A stretch of DNA of 64,000 nt from Adiantum capillus-veneris (taxonomy: Eukaryota; Streptophyta; Polypodiopsida; Polypodiales; Pteridaceae), in NCBI GenBank assembly GCA_014529385.2, contig CM043969.1:11511001-11575000 (forward strand). Reading direction: 5' to 3'. Shown here one piece after another: positions 10,958 to 19,934 of the stretch; positions within the stretch are counted from its first letter, which is position 1, and each line of letters begins with the position of its first letter. Under the pieces are notes generated by a model. That model ran no database searches and had not been told where the DNA came from. It saw only the letters and a program-made list of their open reading frames with translations. The position numbers and the translations under genes are program-made.

Positions 10958-11590
10958 ACAAGTATTAGACAAAAATGATTATTAGACTTGATTGCAAATG
11001 TACAAGGGCTTACGGAGCCATCAAGATTTCAGATTATGGGTTGCCTCTCTTGATGTCTCTAAATCCTGCTAAACCTTAGTGCAGCCGGCGCTCCCCTCTC
11101 CGGGCTCTCCAAGCCTGATAACTTATGACAGTTGTCACATGCATTAAGCAACAAAGCCCAGAAACCCCCACAATACACTGTTGTGGTGCATCACCCTCAG
11201 ACTTCATAGATGTCTGTCATATTGGAGAACAAGTATTAGAGAAAAATGATTACTAGGCTTGATTGCAAATGTACAAGGGCTCATGTATCCAGAGTTGAGG
11301 CTTACGGAGCCATCAAGATTTCAGATTACAAAATTCAAAAAAACGTTTCTAACTGTCGTGAGACAATCCTATTGGGAAAATGTGTATCTCATTGAGTCAC
11401 AATTGGGTTGCCTCTCCTGATGTCTCTGTACTCCTGCTAAACCTTAGCGTAGTCGGCGCTCCCACTCTTCGGGCTCTGCAAGCCTGATAACTTATAAGAG
11501 TTGTCACATGCATTAGCGACAAAGCCCATAAACCCCCACAACACACTATTGTGGTGCATCACCCTCAGACTCCATAGATGTCTGTCATAT
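10958..11590. repeat. Direct duplication inside the decayed LINE
   Basis: The segment beginning AGAACAAGTATTAGA at about 10958 recurs at 11225, and both copies end near CATAGATGTCTGTCATAT. The left copy is shorter because it lacks two internal pieces present in the right one: about 19 bp after CAAGGGCT and about 80 bp after TTCAGATTA. Confidence 0.8.
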
Positions 11591-12260
11591 CCTCTTGGTC
11601 CAAGAAAGAGCCTATCAAAATGCCAAATGAACCTCCCCACTCGCGAAGCCAGTTTCCCACATAGACACAATCTATCTGAGACAGATTAGATCATCTGATG
11701 GCGATCTCCTGTAGGGTAGCACAAGCTACCCCATACATTAGAAACCCGCAATGTCAATACATAAAGATCTCCTACGCTGACAATTGGATCCCATGCACAA
11801 TGACCTAGTTGGCCCCAATCCAATTAGGTGAGTCCTCTAGCATGTTAAAGTCACCTTATCCTCACCTATGATCCACATCAACACATCAAAAATCTGTGTC
11901 CAAAACTTCTTCTGTGCACTAGCTTGATTAGGAGCACAAACGTTGAGCACCCCAAATGAGCTCACCCTGAAGCCTTAAGAGTAATCCATTGCATCCTATG
12001 AGGAACATAATCCCTCTATCCGCAATGGCTTGCTTCCTAGACTCTACAATCGTCATACATACACCTCCTTGCCCTCTTATGGGCTAAAGCCAGCTAACAA
12101 AATATACCATACCCGCGCTGCCAAGCGTTAGACTACACCATTGAAGCAGGATCTCGCCTAAGTGATGCTCTTAAAGCAACAATTAATCAATTTGTCCCCC
12201 ACCAAGCACTGGCGAAGTTCCTGGCCTAGCCGTCCACGACAAGGCATGAACTTTAATAAA
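11225..12260 (-). pseudogene. LINE-2-type endonuclease remnant
   Basis: Minus-strand translation gives an AP-endonuclease core. Near 11960 it reads GVLNVCAPNQASAQKKFW, and just below, one frame over, GDFNMLEDS; toward 11670-11437 it reads LGPRGYDRHLWSLRVMHHNS. These align in order with GFLNIYAPN, GGDFNMLED and SFSDHAPV of LINE-2. Multiple frameshifts and TAG codons leave it inactive. Confidence 0.72.
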
Positions 12261-13021
12261 CCAAATCTTCACATTCAATGAGACGACCCTCATGACGTCT
12301 CAACGAAGAGAGTTGACACTACCGCCACCACCAATCGCTGAACTTTCGCAAGAGACTCGGATGGGGAGCAATCCATGTTTGAGTGATTGCGGTCCGAGAT
12401 GGATTTTGAACATAGGAGCTTCGTACCAAGGACTCAACAAGAAGAACCTCACATATGATTACATTGCACGTCGTTTGGCGAAGATTTGCAAATTGCCACA
12501 ATCCTCACTACCATGTGGCGAACCCCATGCTTATCGATTGTCGCCACCAGATGAAATGAGCAAGATCCCACAAGCGCAAGCTCAGATTCGTAACCTCTAG
12601 ATTGCTGACAATGTGTGAAAATTCAATCACCTAGAGTCTTGACACATTGAATAGCCTCGTCAATGGTCCATTCACGTGAATCAGAGCCATATAATGAAAA
12701 GGAGAGGCCCACCGTAGAATCACAAACCTCAGGTTTCAGATGGGGCGTGAGCTCACCCTCTCCAAAACACACGCATGAAGGCGTAGTCAAAAGCATCCCC
12801 CGAAAATGTATGTCAAACCTCACAAGATCACGTGGCACCACTGCGATGGGTGAAACGCTAATTTGCATGGGCACTTGAGTCATAGTACTCTACGCCAAGT
12901 CTCCGTCTCAAGATCTACGCGCAATTTAAGCATGCAAAGGAACATGCATGAAATCCAAATTGGGATGGGAACGGGGAACGAAGACTTGAAAATGGTTATT
13001 CCCTATAACTATGTCCAAAAG

Positions 13022-13546
13022 TCATAGCAGCCATTGGAGGAGGCGAGGCGAGGCGAGGCTGGGCAAGTAGAGAAGACAACAGGGGGAGGATGAGGTGAGG
13101 AGCACTAGGCTCAGCAGGGGGGAAGGGGAGAGTAGCTTCCATTCATGTCTGATGTTGAAGGTGAAGGCGAAGCGGGAGAAGAGGTGGAAGCAAGAAACAT
13201 GCAACAGTCCACCTCCAAGGACTTCACACACCCCAACAAGAAACTCCAACCCCACAATCCCATAGACACACAAACACACACACACCCCACAGGAGGGGCT
13301 CAAGAATAAAGAGAAGGGGGGAGGGGTGGTGCAGGAAAAGTAGGGGTGAGGATGGCAAGGGGTAGAGCTGAATGTTCCTGGGAGGAAGTCAACGCTGATG
13401 CTGGGGCCACAAAAGAAGCAGGCCTGTGGAAAGTATTTGTACTCCAGCGATTGCTCGAAACCCTGGCGAGGCAACGGGACAGACATATCCATTTCCACAA
13501 GCTCCCTCCCAATGCCCGTCGGCCCCTGCTCTACCACTGCTCCCAC
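13022..13546 (-). pseudogene. L1-type ORF1 fragment with CCHC-like motif
   Basis: The open stretch contains ELVEMDMSVPLPRQG followed by FEQSLEYKYFPQACFFCG, a pattern typical of the end of the DUF4283-like region and the zinc knuckle in plant L1 ORF1. LINE-2 has the equivalent QSVEYSGLPNQCFIC. The distal part is proline/serine-rich low-complexity sequence. It abuts the plus-strand LINE-3 head to head. Confidence 0.6.
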
Positions 13547-13991
13547 TTCCCAGTGATGTCGCCCTGCTACCCATAATCCCCCCCCCCCCCCAAGGCTTCC
13601 CCTTCCGTCCCTAAAGCCGCCCCTCTTAACTCACCCCCAGAGGAATAAAAACCAGGCTAGATCTCGCCCTACCAACATGTTCGCTGTTTTGGATACTCTC
13701 AATGACTGTCGATTCCTCTAAGTCTGACTAGGAGGAGTGTCTCCTCCCAGCCCCCAGAGAAGCTCCCCCTCCCAGCTTGGAGGAACACGTCAATGCCCTC
13801 AACAAAGAGCAAATGTTCGATCTCAACAAGGAAAAAATTCCCCCATAATTCCCTTCCTCTCCTCTGGTCCTTTTCTCCTCGTGTCCCACCCCCATGGAAG
13901 TTTTGAAGGACAACAAACGGAGCCACTCAAATGTCTCTCAAACCCCTCCAAGGGCAGGCAGTTCAGGTAAAAGACCTCAACGCATTCAAAG

Positions 13992-14456
13992 ATGAAGTTT
14001 CTGTCTTTGAACATTAAAGGGCTTTCAGACCCCTCTAAGACAAGGAAGATAGACAACTGGCTTAAGGACAAGAAGTTTGAAGTTGTGGCTCTTCAAGAGA
14101 TCAACACCACAGGAGAAGATCTGCAGAGAAGACTGACTGAGGTCTTCAACGTCCTGCAATGGGATCCTCAGACCATCCCTAGGGCTCGGGAGATCCTCTA
14201 TCCCCGTCACTGGCCAGTCCCCATCTGGCAGCTTGTCATCCGGAAAGGTTTGGTGTGCCGTCAACCTTCCAGCCCCTTCCACTGCAGACTGATTTCCCTT
14301 TATGCGGGGGGCTCCACAGCTGATAGAACTGATCTCTCAGAAGAACTCTCGGCCTTCTCCAGCCCTTGCATTCTTCTAGGTGACTTCAACATGGTTGAAG
14401 ACCTCGAGGACAGATTTTTACGTAAAGGCATACGGTGTCGGGCTCTGAGAAAGTAG
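13992..14456 (+). pseudogene. LINE-3 endonuclease domain
   Basis: ORF2 starts at an ATG with the classic opening MKFLSLNIKGLSDPSKTRKI, followed by VVALQEINTT (the catalytic E region) and CILLGDFNMVED. It then runs into a stop at 14454 about where the last third of the domain should begin. The remaining half is scattered over other frames. An AP-like endonuclease would nick target DNA, but this copy is truncated. Confidence 0.82.
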
Positions 14457-14924
14457 ACACGGAAGATCTCAAATCCAAACTCCAACTTTAAGATCTTGGC
14501 ACTCAAGGCGATAAAGCTCTGCAAATCCGCAATCGATGGTTTCACACTGATCCTGACTTCTTCAAGCTCCCCATCGCCCAGGTTCAAGTCAAAACCATCT
14601 GGTCTGACTGCTTTGCCTCGTTCTCCACTCCCTCTAAAGCCTGGTCTGCTGCTGTCCAAAAAATGCAATAGCATCTCCCTAAAGAAGCCACTCCCATCAG
14701 AAAAAAAAGAAAAGAATCAATCTATGCCGACCTCATCTAGCTAGAGACCGCCCTCCAAAACTTGCAAAGCCAAACCAAAATCTCTCAATTGAGGGCACAG
14801 CTGCGTATGGAAGAAGACTTGGCGCTTAAACACACCTCTCTATTCATCAAGGAAAGGTGGGCTGGCCAAGTGGATCGCCCGTCGAAAGCCATGTTCTACT
14901 CACTAAGACAGGAGACCTCGAAAT

Positions 14925-15413
14925 GGAGTAAACCCTGTACCTGTCTTCACCGAAGTACGGTAAGCCCATAATGCACTAGGCAATTCCAAATCCCAATTCT
15001 TTCCTTGGTTCTCTGTCACTTTCGAAATAATTTGTACCAACTCACCATTGAATCTTTCATTCAAGCCATTGCACTGCGGGTAATAAGGAGTGGTATGCTG
15101 GTGCCTAATCTTCATCTTTGCGCATAAAGAGGCTAGCAATTTAGCTCTAAATCCTGGCCCCTTATCCGAAAGTAGCTCTAGTGGCACCCCAACCTTGCAA
15201 CATATTTCATCATACACAAATTTTGCCACATCCTCTGTAGTGATTTGTTTTACTGCTATAGCCTCTGCCCATCTAGAGAGATAGTCCACTGCAGTCAAAA
15301 TATAGCTTTTGCCCCTGCTTGTGATAGGTAACGGGCCTATTGCATCAATCCCCCATTTTTCAAACACATCAAATGCCAAAATGGTTTTTCGTAGCTCTGG
15401 CTTCAACACTCAG
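14925..15413 (-). pseudogene. pol: Gypsy integrase core fragment inside LINE-3
   Basis: The minus-strand frame from 15409 is an rve integrase core: WGIDAIGPLP (first catalytic D), LLSDKGPGF (second D) and CNGLNERFNGEL (catalytic E), then WDLELPSALWAYRTS and TGFTPF. The D, D and E residues are all present and the frame is open for 168 residues. Neither LTRs nor the rest of pol accompany it, so it is a fragment. LINE-3 sequence resumes at about 15420, so this piece arrived after LINE-3. Confidence 0.9.
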
Positions 15414-15419
15414 CCCTCC

Positions 15420-16950
15420 ATAAACTATCTCAGAAACAGTAGCTCAAAACAGGGAAAAGATTTGGGCATGCAGAGCTAAGGTTATCCATGTGGAGAGTGC
15501 AAAGGTACTGGGGATCTCCCTCTCTCCCTTACGGACATACACATGGCTATAGAGTCTCTCAAGCCCAAGAAAAGCCCGGGGCTTGATGGTCTTCCCTCAT
15601 AATTCTTCCAGATGTTTAAGGAACAAATCTCTCCCTTTCCCCCTACGGTGTGGGAGGAATCACTGAAGCACCAAGCTCTACCCTCTCAATCAGGACAGGG
15701 GTAATTAAGCTTCTACAAGAGGGGGCCAAAGGACGTCTTAGCCAATTGGCGTCCACTAACCATGCTGAACACGGCATACAAGATCTTCACCGGGGCGATC
15801 AGGGCTGCTTGGAACCGCCACCGGGGTCCTCTCCTCCCTAATTGGAAGTACAACAGCAGGCAGACCCTGCTACTTGACGACTCCATTAGGTGGCCTTAGG
15901 TAACTGGTAAGGACATCCCTGTTGATCACTCGCGGTTATCCCTAACCATCCACAATAAAGGGAATTGTCGATGGGGTGACATCTGGTCCCCCCACCACCA
16001 CTCCTGGCTTACAGATCTAGATCTCTCCCTCAAGTTCAATCTCCTTCATCTGTCGAAGATGCACTCTTCTCCCCAGCTCTCCTCTTTGGATGCTTAACTG
16101 TTCCACTGACATTTCTCTTGGAGCCATTGTATGGCGAGGTGGCTTCTCCCTCGCTCATCCTCGTTTCCTTTACCAAGATTTGTCGTGGAATCTTACCCTG
16201 GATAGAAGGCAGTGGTATTTCAAGCTGCAATCCCTCTGGTCCAGCGCCTCTTCCCCTCATCTCTGGCAGCTGCCCCCGCTGCTCCATGTTTCAGTTGAGG
16301 ACCTGCCGTGTCTCTTTGTCAACTGCCCTTTGAACGTCCTTTCTAAGGTTTCTCCTGGTCTTGGAAGGAGATTTTACCAAGAGACAGCCACATACGCGCC
16401 GAGTTTATGTGGGCTATATGGAATATTTTTCTTTGTGAGGATGCCCATCAAGCTCACATGACACAAATTTAGAGGGTTTCTTGATGAAATTCATTTGCAT
16501 GTCCACCAATTAGCTTTCGAAAAAGCTCAAATTTATCAAATAAGAACATGAATGCTACATGTTTATGGATCCTCTGAGGATGCAGCCAGGAATCAATGTA
16601 AATTCTTGGAAGACCTCCAAAATGCCCAAGATGAGTGGAATGATGCTAGTAACTTGTTACCTGCAATCCGAGCTGAATTGGATTCCGTCCGATAATGCCT
16701 CAAGCTTCAGTGATTCTCTTGAAGGCAGTGATCCAATTCTGGATTCGAAGTACTCTCAACCACTTCAAGAATAGGTTGCGTTGAAGCTCATTCAGAATCC
16801 GATTCCCTCCGCTACAATCCCAATTGTATCTAGGATGAGAGATTTTGTATCTAGATTTTTGTATCATCCCGTTGCCCATTCCTTGGGCTCCTTATGTAAT
16901 TTTTTTGCTCTCTTAATACAATTCACGCACCGTTTTTTATTTTTAAAAAA
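15420..16950 (+). pseudogene. LINE-3 RT and C-terminal remnant
   Basis: The start of RT is visible as MAIESLKPKKSPGLDGLPS near 15545. A frameshift then gives LANWRPLTMLNTAYKIF near 15740 and LPNWKYNSRQTLLLDD near 15840. The palm with the YADD box is missing, so an internal deletion joins early RT to the C-terminal region. Stops are frequent. The 3' UTR ends in an A-rich run near 16950. Confidence 0.65.
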
Positions 16951-17046
16951 ACAATTAGGGAAGTCATAAGGTCGAGACAAACCGAGACCTAAATTTTGTG
17001 AGTATTCGATATTACAGAACACAAAATTTTACACATATAGTGTATA

Positions 17047-17223
17047 TCTATACTATTATAAAAGGGGGAGGGATTCCGCCCTGCCCCCCCTACCCCCCCC
17101 AACACGTGGCGAGAGCTCCTTTCCCCGGCTGGTTCCGGCCAATGTGCACTGTCGCCCTGCAACCCTACGCACTCAGTGAGACAGCACGCGAGAGAGGCGG
17201 CCAAAGGCCGCCAACCACACTAG
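17047..17223 (+). mobile_element. Miniature non-autonomous Helitron 1
   Basis: The 5' end is TCTATACTATTATAAAAG, preceded by A, matching plant Helitron starts (TC, with TCTMTACTA). The 3' end is CTAG followed by T. A perfect 7-bp stem hairpin GGCGGCC-AAA-GGCCGCC (17196-17212) ends exactly 11 nt before the terminus, as expected for the Helitron terminator hairpin. It is 177 bp long with no coding capacity, so it would need Rep/Helicase in trans. The A|T flanks fit rolling-circle insertion into AT. Confidence 0.8.
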
Positions 17224-17227
17224 TACA

Positions 17228-17392
17228 TCTAAACTAACATAATATGGCGGATGGGAGTCCCATTTACACGTGGCGCAAGCTACGAGATGAAGGCTAAATT
17301 CCAAATTCCAAAAATAAGAGTGGCTCTTGGACATGCGATAAAGTGGGAGAGAGAAAGAGAGAGAGGCCGCCGAAGGCGGTCGGCCGTACTAG
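17228..17392 (+). mobile_element. Miniature non-autonomous Helitron 2
   Basis: It starts 5 bp downstream of Helitron 1 with TCTAAACTAACATAATATGG after an A, and ends CTAG|T. A 7-bp stem hairpin GGCCGCC-GAA-GGCGGTC (17365-17381, one G.T pair) again lies 11 nt before the end. It shares with Helitron 1 the internal word ACACGTGGCG and the general end structure, but the body differs. It is 165 bp long. Confidence 0.75.
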
Positions 17393-17520
17393 TATACACG
17401 ATATGGAAGTGGAATTGTCTTGTATGTAGCGCTCCCATACCTGAGCAGACCACCTTACAAGTTGGACTCCTCCCATTGGTTTGGAGGAGCTTTGACCCCG
17501 ACTACGCGGATGTGCTCAAC
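17393..17520. other. Short non-coding interval between Helitron 2 and LINE-2
   Basis: About 130 bp with no recognisable gene or repeat. It forms the left flank of the LINE-2 target site. Confidence 0.5.
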
Positions 17521-17532
17521 AAGTTGCGCATG
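17521..17532. repeat. Left target-site duplication of LINE-2 copy A
   Basis: AAGTTGCGCATG here is repeated at 24389-24400 directly after the A-rich tail. At least ten bases (GTTGCGCATG) are outside the tail ambiguity. Confidence 0.88.
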
Positions 17533-17634
17533 GTAGAATGATAACTTGACAACAGGTGCTCGCTGCTACAGTATCCCCTGCACTGCGCCCCCCCCTCCCC
17601 CCCCCCCCCATCGCTTCCCGCCTGCCCTCTCTCT

Positions 17635-17667
<33 letters not shown>

Positions 17668-18024
17668 GCTGCCCCCTTGCTGCCCTGCGTGTCCGCGCGC
17701 TGCCTTTCCCCAGCTGTGGCAGTTTGCGGCACTGCCGCTGCTGCAGCCCCACCCGCCACTGCCGCCCCTGCCATCCCCTTCCGACCCCCCCTGTTGCGCA
17801 GCTCCCGCCATTGCCCCCGCCCGTTGCTGCTTGCGCTCTCGCAGTAGCCGTTTCCACCACCCCCCCCCCCCCCCCCCCCGTCGACCCGCCTGCTTTTTTC
17901 TCCTCACTGTTACATCCTGCACATTGGTACTCTCAGCATTGACTCCGTTTTGGGGCAGTGCTTGGCGTGTCAAGTTGCAAATTCCGCCCGCCATCTTCTT
18001 CCTGCGCCACAGCAGTAGACACAG
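17533..18024 (+). promoter_or_regulatory. Cytosine-rich 5' leader of LINE-2
   Basis: Between the target duplication and the ORF1 ATG lie long C runs (about 17582-17608, 17637-17665 and 17860-17879) in a very C/T-rich leader. As the 5' end of a full-length LINE it probably contains the internal promoter, but no defined box is seen. On the minus strand it is G-rich enough for G-quadruplex formation. Confidence 0.5.
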
Positions 18025-19809
18025 ATGGAGGCTCCAACTTCGCCACAGAGGGACTCGCCTGAAGCCCCCTCGCCCGACCCTGCTGAGCCCACCATTCGAC
18101 TTGCTCTTTTGCCGACAGAGCAAGAGAGCCTTGCCGCAAAGGTAGAGCGCTTGCAGGCGACTTTGGTCAACTGCAAGGTTCTCGGCACCCGACCTAGCAG
18201 AGGAGAGCTGCGAGACCTTCTCCAAGCCCGCCTTCTCGCAGAGGTGAGCAAGATCCTAGATGTCCAGATTCTCGGACGGGGGTACTACCAGATCGAGTTC
18301 GAGACTTCCGAGATGGCCTCCAAGGTCATAGCTATGACTCCCTTGGCCATCCGAGTATCACGCGCCCACTTTCGACAGTGGCGACATGGTTTTGACCCGA
18401 CTTCGGATGTGCTAGTAGAGGAGGCAGACATCCCCATCTCAGTCTGCTTTCCGGGTTTACAGAGGGAGTACCTTCCACTTCTCTCCAAGATTGGTTCCGC
18501 CATCAGGACAGTCCTGGAGACACCTCGTACGACAGCATCAGTAGCTGCCAAGGCGGCTGGCATCCCTTCAGTTCGAGTTTTGGTAAGAGATACCCACACG
18601 CTCCCGAAGGTCGTTCTTCTGCCTGGGTGAGTGGGGGTTGGTTTAGACAAAGTGTGGAGTACTCAGGTCTCCCGAACCAGTGCTTCATTTGCAGACAGAT
18701 TGGGCCACCTAGCGAAGGCCTGTCCACGGAGGAGGCCACGACCTGCACCTCAACCTCAGCCCCAGCCTGCCAAGGCTGGGCCGCAGCCACAGCCGGCGGC
18801 ACAGCGCACAGATTCAGAGCCACCCTCCGAGCCTGGGGCTCCAGCGGAGGAGGGGTGGCAGCAGGCCCGTCGCCGTCGACGCCAGGGGCCACAGCGACAG
18901 CTTGGCACTCAGAGTGGCCCTCAGGTGCCTACTCAACAGCAGTGGGTTCCCACGGGGAACCGCTTTGGTCCTCTTGAGCACGAGGAGCCCCCTACACCAG
19001 CATCCACCTCTGCTTCACCCTCGCCAGCCGCCCCCCCTTCAGAGTTCCCCTCCTCCTCCTCATCCCCCCCCCCCCCCTCCCGCCTTCTGCTCCAGTCCAC
19101 TCCCCACCTCACCCCCCTGCCTCTGTCGCCCCACCCCGCTTCTCTTCTCCTCCGCCCCCCCCCAGCTCCTTCTCCCCCTCCTCCTGCTTCAGTACCACAG
19201 TCGACTCAGGAGACTGGTCCCTCGCCGGCGGCTAGGAGATCTCTTGGCAGCGCTTTTGCCACGAGTCGCCTAGCGAGAGAGGGCCAGCCTTTCTTGCGGC
19301 CCCCTCTGCAAATTCAGACATCTTCCCTTGCAGCTATCCCCCGGGGTCTGACGAGCATTGACCTCCGACGCCACTGGGATTTCTTCGATTATGGGTTCAC
19401 TCGCTTTCTCGGCGATTCCGCAGCAGACCACGAGGCAGCCTGCTTCAGGGTCCATGCTTTGTTCCTCGCCGCTAGGGGGACAGAGGCCTTGGACTCAGCA
19501 GTTGGTTTCTCTTTCCCCCTCTGTGGTAGGACCGAGACAAAGTGGTCCCTCGACTCAGTGGTGGGATGGTTGCATACACAGGTTCTCGAGTTCTCTCACC
19601 ACATGGGAGAACATGGAGTTACAAATCTGCTGCAGACTTTGTGGCCACTGGCCAAGTTTGTGGTGACACCCCCAGATTCAACAGGATGTAGGCACATTGT
19701 GGTGTACTTTTTTTATGATACGCAGTGTTTGCCTTGCTATGTATTCATTCATGAGGACTCCTGGACAGAGCAGGTTGCTTTTCGCATGGCTCTCTCTGCT
19801 TGGGCTTAG
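18025..19809 (+). pseudogene. LINE-2 ORF1 (DUF4283-like, CCHC, Pro-rich)
   Basis: The first frame starts at ATG 18025 and runs to TGA 18628. It covers a DUF4283-like RNA-binding region (ILGRGYYQIEFETSEMASKV, then PLAIRVSRAHFRQW) typical of plant L1 ORF1. A zinc knuckle CFICRQIGHLAKAC follows but is split by a one-base insertion near 18706. From 18631 a second frame encodes a long proline/serine-rich linker and a C-terminal domain (VGFSFPLCGRTETKWSLDSV, PCYVFIHEDSW) ending at 19809. ORF1 binds the LINE RNA to form the RNP. At least two frame breaks are present. Confidence 0.85.
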
Positions 19810-19934
19810 GCCAGGCACTCACTGCAGTCTCGCCTATCTAGAGGACGCTCGGATGCGGATTACTCCCCATCCAAGCCAGCCTCGAAGATAGCCCGTCTTG
19901 CTGCTGCGACAGCATCTGTTCTCTCTCGTTCCCC

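Larger units (their letters stand above)
10958..13550 (-). mobile_element. Decayed L1-type LINE (LINE-2 relative), minus strand
   Basis: Read from 13550 downward there is an ORF1 CCHC-like region (VEMDMSVPLP, QSLEYKYFPQACFFC at about 13500-13390) and an ORF1 C-terminal domain at 12883-12623 (STVGLSFSLYG, like AVGFSFPLCG of LINE-2). An endonuclease follows at about 12250-11430, with GVLNVCAPNQASAQKKFW and, after a frameshift, GDFNMLED. The order and sequence track LINE-2 copies A and B, but many stops and shifts show it is old. The lowest part is a direct duplication. Confidence 0.75.
13551..16951 (+). mobile_element. LINE-3, decayed L1-type LINE with gypsy insertion
   Basis: On the plus strand it shows a proline-rich ORF1 tail (13570-13970), an endonuclease (13992-14456), a linker to about 14935, an RT remnant after 15420 (SLKPKKSPGLDGLPS; ANWRPLTMLNTAYKI in a second frame) and a degenerate C-terminus. 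The 3' end near 16870-16951 has TTGGGCTCCTTATGTAATTT, AATACAATTCACGCACC and an A-rich tail. It is distinct in sequence from LINE-2. Confidence 0.8.

Noticed and set aside
17566-18225. Glycine-rich or proline-rich open frames on both strands of the LINE-2 leader
   Set aside because: They result from poly-C/poly-G runs; the real ORF1 starts at 18025.
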